From positions 124,001 to 188,000 of the forward strand of contig NZ_LYXE01000110.1 of assembly GCF_002532075.1 (NCBI RefSeq): a stretch of 64,000 nt of DNA, written 5' to 3'. Positions 9,528 to 19,220 of this stretch are shown here, in pieces (position 1 is the stretch's first letter; each line of letters starts with the position of its first letter). The position numbers and the translations under genes were made by a program. Below the pieces are notes generated by a model. It did no database searches and was not told the origin of the DNA. It saw nothing but the letters and a program-made list of their open reading frames with translations. Origin of the DNA: Candidatus Chloroploca asiatica. Its GTDB lineage: Bacteria; Chloroflexota; Chloroflexia; Chloroflexales; Chloroflexaceae.

Positions 9528-10085
9528 ATGGATTTTGTGCTCTTTTTTCTTACGGCAGCCATCGCCCTCGCAGGGGCCATTGCCATGCTCGTCGCACGCA
9601 ATGCCATTCATAGCGCTCTCTTTTTGTTGTTGAATTTCGGGGCAATCGCCGTCCTCTTTTTGTTGCTGCAATCACCATTTCTCTTTACGATCCAGCTCTC
9701 AATCTATGCTGGCGCGATCATGGTGCTCTTTCTCTTTGTGGTGATGCTGCTCGGGGCCGAACAGGTAGAGGCGGCACAGGACAAGTTGCCGTGGCAACAG
9801 CCGCTAGCGCTAGTAATGGGGGCGGGCTTGCTGGTGATTGCGGTGATCACGGCGGTACGTGGTGGTTCCAACGATGCGCCGCCGGGGGGCGAAGCCGCCG
9901 AAGCCTTTGGTGACCCGGCGAGCCTGGGCGAACTGCTCTTTACCGAGTATCTGTTGCCCTTTCAGATTACCGGGATCATTCTGCTGGTCGCGGTCATCGG
10001 CGTCGTGGTGCTCAACCAGCAGCGCACCCAGGCCCAGAGCGAAGAGACGCCGGGCGAGCGACCGAGTTCGAGCGTGCAACCGTAG
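9528..10085 (+). CDS. nuoJ: NADH-quinone oxidoreductase subunit J
   Basis: Integral membrane subunit of the proton-pumping arm with about five helices. It contains the conserved stretch ARNAIHSALFLLLNFGAIA and the helix-3 region IYAGAIMVLFLFVVMLLG. The last 20 residues are polar and not part of the family core. A GTG at 9522 is in frame, but the ATG at 9528 behind AGGGGAG is the likelier start. 185 residues. Confidence 0.96.
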   Translation: MDFVLFFLTAAIALAGAIAMLVARNAIHSALFLLLNFGAIAVLFLLLQSPFLFTIQLSIYAGAIMVLFLFVVMLLGAEQVEAAQDKLPWQQPLALVMGAGLLVIAVITAVRGGSNDAPPGGEAAEAFGDPASLGELLFTEYLLPFQITGIILLVAVIGVVVLNQQRTQAQSEETPGERPSSSVQP

Positions 10086-10115
10086 TCGTCTGATGCAATC
10101 GTACAAGGATCTTGC

Positions 10116-10418
10116 ATGGTTCCCACGACCTTTTATGTTCTGTTGAGTGCCGCCTTATTCACGATTGGCGTGCTCGGGGTCTTGATTCGCCGCAACGCGA
10201 TTGTGGTCTTTATGTCGGTTGAGTTGATGCTCAATGCGGCCAACCTAGCCCTGGTTGCCTATGCACGCGAACGGCTCGCGGTTGATGGTCAGGTGCTCGT
10301 CTTTTTTGTGATTACGGTAGCCGCGGCTGAGGTGGCCGTCGGTCTCGCGCTGCTGGTGGCGATCTTCAAATCGAAACGAACCGCCGATATCGACGAGGTC
10401 AGTATGCTCCGAGGATAA
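10116..10418 (+). CDS. nuoK: NADH-quinone oxidoreductase subunit K
   Basis: 100-residue, three-helix membrane subunit related to MrpC. The functional acidic residues of the family sit in [18 protein letters not shown] (helix 2) and in the [15 protein letters not shown] helix. It begins 30 bases after nuoJ. Confidence 0.97.
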   Translation: MVPTTFYVLLSAALFTIGVLGVLIRRNAIVVFMSVELMLNAANLALVAYARERLAVDGQVLVFFVITVAAAEVAVGLALLVAIFKSKRTADIDEVSMLRG

Positions 10419-10466
10419 GGGAGGCGCAAGAGCCCTTCCTTTGGCTTTGCCCATTGAGGTTGTGTG

Positions 10467-12425
10467 ATGCTGAACTGGCTTATCTGGCTCATCCCGCTGT
10501 TGCCGCTGCTCGGCTTTCTGCTCAATGTGTTTGTCATCCGCCAGGAGCGCCAGGCCGGTCTGGTGGCGAGCGCCCTGGTTGGGGGCTCGTTTCTGCTGGC
10601 CGTGGTCGCGACGGTCATGCTCGGCGGAATGCCCGAAGAAGAGCGCCGCGTGCAGACAATCGCCTGGGAATGGATCGGCACAGGCACGCTGAGTATTCCC
10701 TTCGGGTTGCTCTTTGATCCGTTGACGTCCGTGATGGTACTGCTCGTCACCGGGGTCGGCGGCCTGATCCATGTCTACTCGATTGGCTATATGCACGGCG
10801 ATCCGCGGGTCGTCCGCTATTTTGCCTACCTGAATCTCTTTGTGACCATGATGCTGATGCTGGTGATGGCGAACAATATGCTGCTGCTCTTTCTTGGCTG
10901 GGAGGGCGTGGGGCTCTGTTCGTTTTTGCTGATCGGTTTCTGGTTCGAGCGCAAGGTGGCGTCGGCAGCGGCGGTCAAGGCGTTTGTGGTCAACCGGATC
11001 GGCGATGCCGCCTTTATTCTGGCGATGCTGGCGATCTTTTCGCATTTCGGGACGCTGACCTTCTATGATGTCGAGGTGGATGGGCAGATCATTCCGGGCT
11101 TTTTGGCGCAGGTGCCCAACCTCCTGGGGCAAACCTTTGGCCCCGAGTGGCAAACGATTGCGGTGGCAACAGGCATTTCGTTTCTTTTGCTGATCGGCGC
11201 AACCGGCAAATCAGCGCAGTTCCCGCTCTTTGTCTGGCTGCCTGATGCGATGGCCGGCCCGACCCCAGTGTCGGCCCTGATCCACGCGGCAACGATGGTG
11301 ACCGCTGGCGTCTATATGATGGCCCGCACCGAGCCGATCTTTGTGGCGTCGCCAGCCACGCAGAGCTGGGTGGCCTGGATCGGGGTGCTGACGGCACTGA
11401 TTGCGGGAACAGCGGCGCTGGCGCAGTGGGATATCAAGCGCGTGCTCGCCTATTCGACCGTGTCGCAACTCGGCTTTATGGTTGCCGCCTGTGGCATGGG
11501 GGCCTATGCCGCCGCGATCTTCCACCTGCTTACCCACGGTATCTTCAAAGCACTGCTGTTCCTCGGTTCGGGGTCGGTCATCCACGGGACCCACGACACC
11601 CAGGATATGCGCAAGATGGGGGGCCTGCGCACGGCGATGCCGACCACCTACTGGACCTATCTGGTCGGGGCGGGAGCACTCGCCGGCATTGTGCCACTCT
11701 CGGGGTTCTGGAGCAAAGATGAGATCCTGGCCCACGCGGTCAGCGCGGGGTACTGGCCGCAACTGATCGGGCTCTTCATTGCCTCGCTACTGACCGCATT
11801 CTATATGGGCCGCCAGGTCTCGCTGATCTTTTTTGGCACCCAGCGCGACCCACACTACCACGCGCACGAGAGTGGGCAGGCGATGACGGTGCCCCTGGTG
11901 ATCCTCGCCGTCGGGGCCGCCATCGCTGGCCTGATGAACCTGCCGACCCTCTTTAGCGGGATGCCTGCCGCCCACCTGCTGACCGACTGGCTCAAGCCGG
12001 TGTTGCACGAAGAGGCGGGCAAGTTCAATCCGCTGCTGGCACTCTTTGCAACGCTTGGTGCCGTGGGGATGGGCTATCTGGGCTGGTCGGTCTATACCCG
12101 GAATGCCGCGAAAGTCAAGGTCGGCGGGCAAGATCCGGCGTACTACTACACCGGTGATATCTGGGACACACTCGAAGCAGCCTGGTATGTTGATACCCTC
12201 TATCAGCGTGCCGTCGTCGGGCCATTCCGCAGTATCGGCAATTTCCTGGCGCAAGTCTTTGATCCGCAGGGCATCGACGGCCTCGTCGTTGGCACTGGTC
12301 GCTTCTTTGGCTGGGTCGCAACGGGAGTACGCCAACTCCAGAGTGGCTATGTCCGGATGTATGCCCTCGTCTTTACGGTCGGTGTCGTGCTGGTACTCAG
12401 CTTTATGCTGATGATCGCCTGGTAG
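10467..12425 (+). CDS. nuoL: NADH-quinone oxidoreductase subunit L
   Basis: Largest antiporter-like proton-pumping subunit, about 652 residues and 15-16 helices, with the long lateral C-terminal helix of the family. Key segments are LFLGWEGVGLCSFLLIGFW (pump Glu), GATGKSAQFPLFVWLPDAM (pump Lys region) and the LLTHGIFKALLFL helix. A GTG at 10464 is in frame, but GAGGT six bases before the ATG at 10467 favours the latter. Confidence 0.97.
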   Translation: MLNWLIWLIPLLPLLGFLLNVFVIRQERQAGLVASALVGGSFLLAVVATVMLGGMPEEERRVQTIAWEWIGTGTLSIPFGLLFDPLTSVMVLLVTGVGGLIHVYSIGYMHGDPRVVRYFAYLNLFVTMMLMLVMANNMLLLFLGWEGVGLCSFLLIGFWFERKVASAAAVKAFVVNRIGDAAFILAMLAIFSHFGTLTFYDVEVDGQIIPGFLAQVPNLLGQTFGPEWQTIAVATGISFLLLIGATGKSAQFPLFVWLPDAMAGPTPVSALIHAATMVTAGVYMMARTEPIFVASPATQSWVAWIGVLTALIAGTAALAQWDIKRVLAYSTVSQLGFMVAACGMGAYAAAIFHLLTHGIFKALLFLGSGSVIHGTHDTQDMRKMGGLRTAMPTTYWTYLVGAGALAGIVPLSGFWSKDEILAHAVSAGYWPQLIGLFIASLLTAFYMGRQVSLIFFGTQRDPHYHAHESGQAMTVPLVILAVGAAIAGLMNLPTLFSGMPAAHLLTDWLKPVLHEEAGKFNPLLALFATLGAVGMGYLGWSVYTRNAAKVKVGGQDPAYYYTGDIWDTLEAAWYVDTLYQRAVVGPFRSIGNFLAQVFDPQGIDGLVVGTGRFFGWVATGVRQLQSGYVRMYALVFTVGVVLVLSFMLMIAW

Positions 12426-12441
12426 GATAAAAGGAAGCCGC

Positions 12442-13998
12442 ATGCAAGTTCCGATCCTGTCACTTGTGCTCTGGCTCCCCGCACTCGGAGCACTCTTGTT
12501 GCTCACGGTGCCGCGGAGGAGTGACGAACTAGCGCGCCGGATTGCCCTGGTCGTCGCTGTTGTCACCTTTCTCGTCTCGTTGACCCTGCCGCTCAGGTTT
12601 GTGCCCGCGAGTGCGCTCGGCGCGGGGCCGGTGACGATGCAGTTTGCCGAGACGCTGCCCTGGTTGCCGTCGTGGGGCATCAGCTATAGCCTTGCCATTG
12701 ATGGCATCAGTCTCTGGCTGGTGATGTTGACCACGTTCCTGACGCCGATTGTGGTGCTCTCGACCTGGGATTCGGTACACAAAGAAGTTCGCAATTTCCA
12801 GATCCTGCTGTTGCTCTTGACCACGGCGATGCTCGGGGTCTTTATGGCCCAGGATCTCTTGCTCTTCTATATCTTCTGGGAATTCACGCTGATTCCGATG
12901 ACCTTTTTGATCGGGATCTGGGGTGGCAGCAACCGGGTCTATGCGGCCCGCAAGTTTTTCCTCTATACCTTTGCCGGGTCAGTACTGATGCTGCTTGCCG
13001 TGATCGGGCTCTATGTCTTGCACCGCGAGAGCATCGCTGTGAGTCAGCCCGGCTATCAGGGTACGCTCAACTTTGGCGAGATTGTGGCCGATCTGCGGAG
13101 CGGGGCATTCGTGCTGGAGACAGCGACCGAGCGGTTGCTCTTTGGGGCGTTCTTCCTTGCCTTCGCGATCAAGGTGCCGCTCTGGCCGTTCCACACCTGG
13201 TTGCCCGATGCGCACGTCGAAGCACCCACGGCTGGCTCGGTGGTGCTGGCGGGGGTGCTGCTGAAACTTGGTGGCTACGGCATGATCCGCTACTGCCTGA
13301 CACTCTTTCCCGAGGCGTCGCGCTGGGCGGCCCCGGCGATCGGGGTACTGGCGGTGATTGGCATCATCTATGGCGCAATTGTTGCTTTTGCCCAGACCGA
13401 TATGAAGAAACTGGTGGCCTATTCATCGGTGAGCCATATGGGCTTCATTGTGCTTGGCATCTTCGCGCTCAACAGCGAGGGCATCACCGGCGCCATCATC
13501 CAGATGATCAACCACGGCCTCTCGACCGGCGCGCTCTTCTTGATTGTCGGCGTGCTCTACGAGCGACGGCATACCCGCGAAATGGCGGCGTACAGCGGCA
13601 TCTGGACGGTGATGCCGATCTATGCGGGCATCACCTTGCTGGTGGCCCTCTCGTCGGCAGGTTTGCCTGGGCTCAATGGTTTCATCGGCGAGTTTGTGAT
13701 TATGCAGGGGGCATTTCTCGCGCCTGAGCTTGGTTGGCCCTTTCTGGCGTTTGCCGTGCTCGGCGTCGTGCTGGCGGCGATCTACCTGCTCAAGCTCTAC
13801 CGCGAAGTCTTTATGGGCGAAGTGAACGAAGCGAGCGCGGGCCTCCCCGATCTCAACCAGCGCGAACTGGTCACGCTGGTGGCCCTGTGCATCCCGATTG
13901 TGATCATCGGCCTCTATCCCGGCTTTCTCTTTGGCCCGATGCAGAGCAGTGTCGCCGAGGTGGTCAATGGGCTGGTGCCTGTGGTTGCAGGACGTTAA
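12442..13998 (+). CDS. nuoM: NADH-quinone oxidoreductase subunit M
   Basis: Second antiporter-like subunit, 518 residues and about 14 helices. It has the FYIFWEFTLIPMTFLIGIWGG helix with its conserved Glu, the AIKVPLWPFHTWLPDAHVEA segment with its Lys, and MINHGLSTGALFLIVG. It starts 16 bases after nuoL, with AAGGA upstream. Confidence 0.97.
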   Translation: MQVPILSLVLWLPALGALLLLTVPRRSDELARRIALVVAVVTFLVSLTLPLRFVPASALGAGPVTMQFAETLPWLPSWGISYSLAIDGISLWLVMLTTFLTPIVVLSTWDSVHKEVRNFQILLLLLTTAMLGVFMAQDLLLFYIFWEFTLIPMTFLIGIWGGSNRVYAARKFFLYTFAGSVLMLLAVIGLYVLHRESIAVSQPGYQGTLNFGEIVADLRSGAFVLETATERLLFGAFFLAFAIKVPLWPFHTWLPDAHVEAPTAGSVVLAGVLLKLGGYGMIRYCLTLFPEASRWAAPAIGVLAVIGIIYGAIVAFAQTDMKKLVAYSSVSHMGFIVLGIFALNSEGITGAIIQMINHGLSTGALFLIVGVLYERRHTREMAAYSGIWTVMPIYAGITLLVALSSAGLPGLNGFIGEFVIMQGAFLAPELGWPFLAFAVLGVVLAAIYLLKLYREVFMGEVNEASAGLPDLNQRELVTLVALCIPIVIIGLYPGFLFGPMQSSVAEVVNGLVPVVAGR

Positions 13999-14041
13999 TG
14001 TGCATGGGCCAGATGGCCCTTAACCCTCGCCGGGAGGCGTA

Positions 14042-15505
14042 ATGGACTCAATTCAGATTCCACCAATTGATTTCAGACTAATAGCACCGTTGCTCGTGGT
14101 GACAACCTGGGCTATGGTCTTGCTGCTTGTTGACGTCTTTGCCATTCCCGCCAACCGCAAAAAGCTGACGGGCTACCTTGCCATTGCCGGGCTGGTGGTC
14201 GCGGGCCTGGTCGCCATTCCTCTCTGGGATGTGAGTGGCAGCACCTTTAGTAACATGGTCGTGCTTGACCGCTATAGCCTAATCCTGACCTGGATCTTCC
14301 TGATCATCGGGGCGCTGACCATCACAATGGCCCTCGACTATCTACCACGGCACGGCATCGAACAGGGCGAGTTCTACCCGCTGATTATGTTTGCCGTCGC
14401 CGGCATGATCCTGATGGCGCAGGGTACCGATCTGATCGTGCTCTTCCTCGGCGTCGAGTTGCTCTCGATCACGCTCTATATTTTGACCGGCTTTGCCTAT
14501 CCACGCCTCACCTCGGAAGAGGCGGCGATGAAGTATCTGGTGCTCGGGGCGTTTGCGGCAGGCTTTTTCATTTATGGCATCGCGCTGACCTACGGAGCCG
14601 TGGGGACGACCAATCTCGCCCTGATTGCCGAGCGCCTGGCTGACCCGGCGGCCGAGACCAATCAGTTGCTGCTACTCGCCGGGGCGTCACTCATTCTGAT
14701 CACTTTTGCCTTCAAAGTCGCGCTGGTACCCTTCCACATGTGGACGCCCGATGTCTACGAGGGCTCGCCAACCCCGGTGGCCGCGTTTATGAGTGTCGGC
14801 ACCAAAGGCGCGTCTTTTGCCGCCCTGTTGCGCATCCTGGTGACCGCCCTGCCCGCGCTCGAACCATTCTGGCTGCCGGTACTCGGCATGCTCGCCGCGC
14901 TGACGATGATCATCGGCAACCTGGGTGCGTTGAGCCAGACCAACGTGAAACGCATGCTCGCCTATTCGAGTGTCGGGCACGCAGGCTACATTCTGCTGAG
15001 CATCATGGTCGTCTCGGAGCGCGGGGCGCAAGCGTTTCTCTTCTACACGCTGGCGTATACGCTGACCAACCTGGGGGCCTTTGCGGTCGTGATTGCGCTC
15101 GAGCAGCGCAGCAACGCAACCTGGAGCCTCGATGATTTTACGGGGTTGTACAAACGGCAACCGTTGCTCGCGCTAGCGATGGCCGTCTTTATGTTCTCGC
15201 TAGCCGGGGTACCGCCAACCGCCGGCTTCATGGCGAAATTCTATGTCTTCACCACAGCCTACGAAGGTGGCCTAGGCTGGCTCGTCTTGATTGGCGTATT
15301 GACAAGTGCGCTGGCCGTCTTCTTTTACCTGCGCGTCGTCATCCGCATGTTTATGCACGAACCGCAGGGCGAGCTCGAACCCACACTCGACCGGGGGCTC
15401 TCAGCCGACATCGCGATTGCAGGCGGGCTGACCTTGCTCTTTGGCATCGTGCCGGCACCGATCATCTTCCTGGTCGAGCGTTCACTGGTCGCGGCGGGCG
15501 GCTAA
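14042..15505 (+). CDS. nuoN: NADH-quinone oxidoreductase subunit N
   Basis: Third antiporter-like subunit and last gene of the complex I operon. 487 residues with about 14 helices. Diagnostic segments are LFLGVELLSITLYILTGF (pump Glu), TFAFKVALVPFHMWTPDVYE (pump Lys), and KRMLAYSSVGHAGYILL. GGGAGG immediately precedes the ATG. The operon ends here, with a hairpin about 150 bases downstream. Confidence 0.97.
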   Translation: MDSIQIPPIDFRLIAPLLVVTTWAMVLLLVDVFAIPANRKKLTGYLAIAGLVVAGLVAIPLWDVSGSTFSNMVVLDRYSLILTWIFLIIGALTITMALDYLPRHGIEQGEFYPLIMFAVAGMILMAQGTDLIVLFLGVELLSITLYILTGFAYPRLTSEEAAMKYLVLGAFAAGFFIYGIALTYGAVGTTNLALIAERLADPAAETNQLLLLAGASLILITFAFKVALVPFHMWTPDVYEGSPTPVAAFMSVGTKGASFAALLRILVTALPALEPFWLPVLGMLAALTMIIGNLGALSQTNVKRMLAYSSVGHAGYILLSIMVVSERGAQAFLFYTLAYTLTNLGAFAVVIALEQRSNATWSLDDFTGLYKRQPLLALAMAVFMFSLAGVPPTAGFMAKFYVFTTAYEGGLGWLVLIGVLTSALAVFFYLRVVIRMFMHEPQGELEPTLDRGLSADIAIAGGLTLLFGIVPAPIIFLVERSLVAAGG

Positions 15506-15659
15506 CGAGGCGCTCGCCACCGGTTAAAAGTTGTGAATTTTTCGCCTGTTTGCACCCAAAGTGGCGATTTTGCTACCCGCAAACGGACACGGCAATGCTA
15601 GAATAGCCCGCAAAGTACAGCTCTACCATTCATTTGCGGTAACTTGATACTGCTTGCAT

Positions 15660-15705
15660 AGACGCAGGGGCACGACGCAAAGACGCACGGCATGCCCCTG
15701 CGTCT
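15660..15705 (+). terminator. Hairpin downstream of the nuo operon
   Basis: The arms AGACGCAGGGGCA (15660-15672) and TGCCCCTGCGTCT (15693-15705) are perfectly complementary over 13 bp, and the right arm runs into a short T tract. The 20-base loop itself contains two more GACGC words. This fits an intrinsic terminator between nuoN and the hdr block. The rest of the 15506-15777 gap holds no gene; a TAGAAT hexamer at 15599 has no properly spaced -35 partner. Confidence 0.75.
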
Positions 15706-15777
15706 TTTTGTGTTCCGTGTCGAATCGTCGCCCGCGTGTGCCATGCTCGTGATGGCACTGCGGAGGGTTGCAACTCT

Positions 15778-18700
15778 ATGGACGCACACGCCTACGATGC
15801 CTTGGTGATTGGGGCTGGGATTAGCGGGATGCAGGCGGCCCTGGATCTTGCCGAGAAGGGCTATCAGGTACTCGTCGTAGAACGCCAGGCAAGCATTGGC
15901 GGCACGATGGCGAAACTTGACAAGACCTTCCCAACGAATGATTGCGCGATCTGCATCACTGCCCCCAAGATGGTCGAGTTGGCCCGCCACCCCAACATTA
16001 CGCTGCTCACCTCGGCGCAAGTCGAGCGGGTCGCGGGGTCGGTCGGGCATTTCGAGGTGACGATCTGGCGGCAGACGACCTATGTTGACCCCGAGAAGTG
16101 TACAGGCTGTGGCGATTGCGCCCGCGCCTGTCCCGTCGAGGTGGCCGATACGTTCAATGGGCGACTGTCGCGACGCAAGGCGATCTATCTCCAGTTTCCC
16201 CAGGCGGTGCCGGCGGTCTATACGATTGACTATGCCCAGTGTACGGGCTGTGGGGCCTGCGACCGCGCCTGTGGCCCCGGGGCGATTTCGTTTCTGCGGC
16301 GCTCGCAACCGCTGACGGTCACGGTTGGCAGCATCGTGGTCGCCACGGGTTTCGAGGTGCTCGAGCCAACCGAGTTGCGGCGCGAGTATGGCTATGGGCG
16401 CTTTGCGAATGTGTTGACGGCGCTGCAGTACGAGCGTTTGATGGCCGCTTCCGGGCCAACTGATGGACATGTGACCCGGCCTTCTGATGGGCAGGCGCCG
16501 CGCAGCATCGCCTGGATCCAGTGCGTCGGCTCGCGCAGTACCCAGGGCGGCCACCCCTACTGCTCGAAGATCTGTTGCATGTATGCGACCAAAGAGGCGC
16601 TCATTACCCGCGAACACGCCCCTGACACCGCAACAACGATCTTTTATATGGATCTGCGGGCCTATGGCAAAGATTTTCAGCAGTACTATCGCCGTGCGGC
16701 CGACCACGGCGTGCGGTATGTGCGGAGCCGCCCCGCCAGCGTGAGTGAAAATGCCGATCAGAGCTTAATGCTAGAGTATGAGGATACGTTGACGGGGAAA
16801 GTGGCGAGCGAGACGTTTGATCTGCTGGTGCTCTCGACTGCCGTGGTGCCCCCGCCCGAGAATCGGCGACTGGCGCAGGCGCTCGGCATTGCAGTGGATG
16901 AACATGGCTTTTTTGTCGCCCGTGATGCGTTGCGCGCCCCGCTGCACGCGACCCGCGAGGGCATTTTCCTCGCCGGGGGTGCCCAAGGGCCCAACGATAT
17001 CCCCGATTGCGTTGCGCAGGCCAGCGGTGCCGCCGGGCTCGCGGCGATCCCGCTGAGTCAGCGCCAGCGCACCGCCGAACCGGTGCCGCCCGCCGAGCGC
17101 GATGTCGCCGCTGAAGCCCCGCGTACCGGCGTCTTTGTCTGTAGTTGCGGCAAGAATATTGGCGGGTTTGTTGATGTCGAGGCCGTGACCGCCTCGGCGC
17201 GGGCGTTGCCCGAGGTGGCCTTCGCCGAGGCTTGTACGTTCGCGTGCTCGGAGGATGCCCAGCGGAAGATCAGGGGGGCCATCGAAGCCAATGGGCTCAA
17301 TCGGGTCGTCGTGGCGGCCTGCTCGCCCATTACCCACGGCCCGGTCTTCCAACAGACCTGCGCCGAAGTTGGGCTCAACGCCGGCCTCTTTGAGATGGCG
17401 AATATCCGCAATCAGTGTTCGTGGGTGCATTCGTCTGAGCCCGGCCCCGCGACCACCAAGGCCGCCGATCTGGTGCGCATGGCCGTTGCCCGTGCTAGTT
17501 ACGTCAAGTCACTGCCTGTCCAGACGATCGAGGTGACCCCGGGATGCCTGGTGATTGGCGGCGGCGCGGCTGGCATGACGGCGGCGATCACGCTGGCCGA
17601 GATGGGCATCGAGGTCGTTCTGGTCGAACGCGAGACGGTACTGGGGGGCAAGCTGAATCTGCTTGGCAAACTGGCCCCCAATGATCTGCCGGCCAGTACG
17701 TTCCGCGAACATCTGGTTCACGAGGTGCAACGCCGCCCGCAGATCAAGGTCTTTACGGGCACCGAGGTGGGCGAGGTGAGCGGCCATGTCGGCAATTTCC
17801 AGGTGACGCTCGACGGCGGGCTCGGCGAGGCGATCACACAGGTGCAGGTCGGCACGATCATTGTGGCCACAGGCTTCCGTGAGGTAGACCTGCGCGGGCG
17901 CTATGGCTACGGTGATGACCCGCGCATTATCACGCAACTCGAACTCGAGCGGCACCTGCGGGACGGCACGCTTGGCAAGCCACGTTCAGTGGTGATGATC
18001 AATTGTGCCGGCTCGCTCGATGCCGCGAATCCATCGTGCTGCCGCATCGGGTGCAGCGTCGCCGTCAAAAATGCCCGCCTGGTACACCAGGCCGCCCCCG
18101 GTACGCAGGTCTTTCTGCTCTACCAGGATCTGCGCGTCTATGGCAAAGGCCAGGAAGAGGCCTTTACCCAGATGCTCGCTGAAGTCGCGCCGCAGCGGAT
18201 CAGGTACGACGCCGAGCGTCCGCCCCAGGTGAGCCTCGAGCACGGGCGCATCATGGTGACGGTCTACGATACCCTGCTGCGCGACGAGCTTGAGGTCGAA
18301 GCGGATCTGGTGGTGCTGACGGCTGCGTTACGCGGCGATGGCGAAACACCGCGCCTCAAGCAGATGCTCAAGGTTGGCGCCAATGCCCAGGATTTTTATC
18401 ACGAGGCGCATGCGAAGATCCGGCCACTCGACTTTACCACCGAGGGCATCTACCTCTGCGGGGGCGACCATTACCCACGGAGCATTCCCGATACGCTGGC
18501 GCAGGCCGCCGGCGCTGCGTCGCGTGCGGCGATCCCGCTGTTGCGCGGGCGAGTCAAGGTTGAGCCAATCGTCGCCGAGGTTGAGGCAGCACGCTGCTCG
18601 GGCTGTGGTCTCTGCGTGCCGCACTGCCCGTATGGCGCCATGAGGCTCGATCCTGAACGGGGAGTGCTGGTGATCGAAGAGGTCTTGTGCAAGGGTTGTG

Positions 18701-18807
18701 GCACATGTGTCGCGGCCTGCCCGTCGGGGGCGCTGCAGCAACGTGGCTTCGCCGATGCACAAGTGCTGGCCATGATCGAGACCGCCTGGGAGGGGGCGCT
18801 GGTATGA
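15778..18807 (+). CDS. hdrA: Double-length HdrA-like FAD/Fe-S electron-transfer protein
   Basis: HdrA is the FAD subunit of heterodisulfide-reductase-type complexes and, in known cases, the site of flavin-based electron bifurcation. This 1009-residue protein contains two HdrA units. The first has a Rossmann FAD motif (GAGISG, near residue 12), the canonical GGTMAKLDKTFPTNDC segment, and two ferredoxin clusters (CTGCGDC near 108, CTGCGAC near 155). The second starts near 450 with the HdrA N-domain (CSCGKNIGG) and AACSP, then a second FAD motif (GGGAAG, near 594). Two ferredoxin clusters close the chain (near 941 and 971). The frame is open from a GTG at 15736, but the ATG at 15778 behind GGAGGG matches the family start. 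Its last bases overlap mvhD. Confidence 0.9.
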   Translation: MDAHAYDALVIGAGISGMQAALDLAEKGYQVLVVERQASIGGTMAKLDKTFPTNDCAICITAPKMVELARHPNITLLTSAQVERVAGSVGHFEVTIWRQTTYVDPEKCTGCGDCARACPVEVADTFNGRLSRRKAIYLQFPQAVPAVYTIDYAQCTGCGACDRACGPGAISFLRRSQPLTVTVGSIVVATGFEVLEPTELRREYGYGRFANVLTALQYERLMAASGPTDGHVTRPSDGQAPRSIAWIQCVGSRSTQGGHPYCSKICCMYATKEALITREHAPDTATTIFYMDLRAYGKDFQQYYRRAADHGVRYVRSRPASVSENADQSLMLEYEDTLTGKVASETFDLLVLSTAVVPPPENRRLAQALGIAVDEHGFFVARDALRAPLHATREGIFLAGGAQGPNDIPDCVAQASGAAGLAAIPLSQRQRTAEPVPPAERDVAAEAPRTGVFVCSCGKNIGGFVDVEAVTASARALPEVAFAEACTFACSEDAQRKIRGAIEANGLNRVVVAACSPITHGPVFQQTCAEVGLNAGLFEMANIRNQCSWVHSSEPGPATTKAADLVRMAVARASYVKSLPVQTIEVTPGCLVIGGGAAGMTAAITLAEMGIEVVLVERETVLGGKLNLLGKLAPNDLPASTFREHLVHEVQRRPQIKVFTGTEVGEVSGHVGNFQVTLDGGLGEAITQVQVGTIIVATGFREVDLRGRYGYGDDPRIITQLELERHLRDGTLGKPRSVVMINCAGSLDAANPSCCRIGCSVAVKNARLVHQAAPGTQVFLLYQDLRVYGKGQEEAFTQMLAEVAPQRIRYDAERPPQVSLEHGRIMVTVYDTLLRDELEVEADLVVLTAALRGDGETPRLKQMLKVGANAQDFYHEAHAKIRPLDFTTEGIYLCGGDHYPRSIPDTLAQAAGAASRAAIPLLRGRVKVEPIVAEVEAARCSGCGLCVPHCPYGAMRLDPERGVLVIEEVLCKGCGTCVAACPSGALQQRGFADAQVLAMIETAWEGALV

Positions 18808-19220
18808 GTGAGCCGTTCGAACCAAAAATCGTGGGGTTGCTCTGTAGCTGGTGCGCGTATGCGGGGGCCGACACCGCAGGCGTCAGTCGCGTCCAGTACC
18901 CACCCAACCTTCGCATTGTGCGCGTGATGTGCAGCGGGCGCGTCGATCCACTCTTTGTGGCGCGTGCGTTTGAACATGGCGCCGATGGGGTGCTGGTCGC
19001 GGGGTGCCATCCCGGTGATTGCCACTATCTTTCGGGCAACAACTATGCCGAAGAGCGCTTTGCCAAATTTGCCCAGTTGCTCGACTTCTTTGGCCTTGAC
19101 CAGCGTCGCTTCAAACTGGCCTGGGTCTCGGGATCAGAAGGTGCTCGTTTTGCCGCAATTGTGGCCGAGATGACCGAGGAATTGCGTGCCCTCGGGCCAC
19201 TCGAGTTGAAGGTGCAGTGA
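18804..19220 (+). CDS. mvhD: MvhD/FlpD-type 2Fe-2S protein
   Basis: Small adaptor that passes electrons between an external donor module and HdrA. Its 138 residues carry the five conserved Cys of the family: Cys14 and Cys17 (CSWC), Cys43 (CSGR), Cys68 and Cys73 (CHPGDCHY). The start codon overlaps the hdrA stop as ATGA, showing tight coupling. In methanogens MvhD connects hydrogenase to HdrABC. No hydrogenase or formate dehydrogenase gene lies nearby, so the electron donor is not evident. Confidence 0.92.
   Translation: MSEPFEPKIVGLLCSWCAYAGADTAGVSRVQYPPNLRIVRVMCSGRVDPLFVARAFEHGADGVLVAGCHPGDCHYLSGNNYAEERFAKFAQLLDFFGLDQRRFKLAWVSGSEGARFAAIVAEMTEELRALGPLELKVQ

Noticed and set aside
15570-15604. 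Promoter for the hdr block with TTGCTA and TAGAAT
   Set aside because: The hexamers are 23 bases apart, too far for a sigma-70-type promoter.
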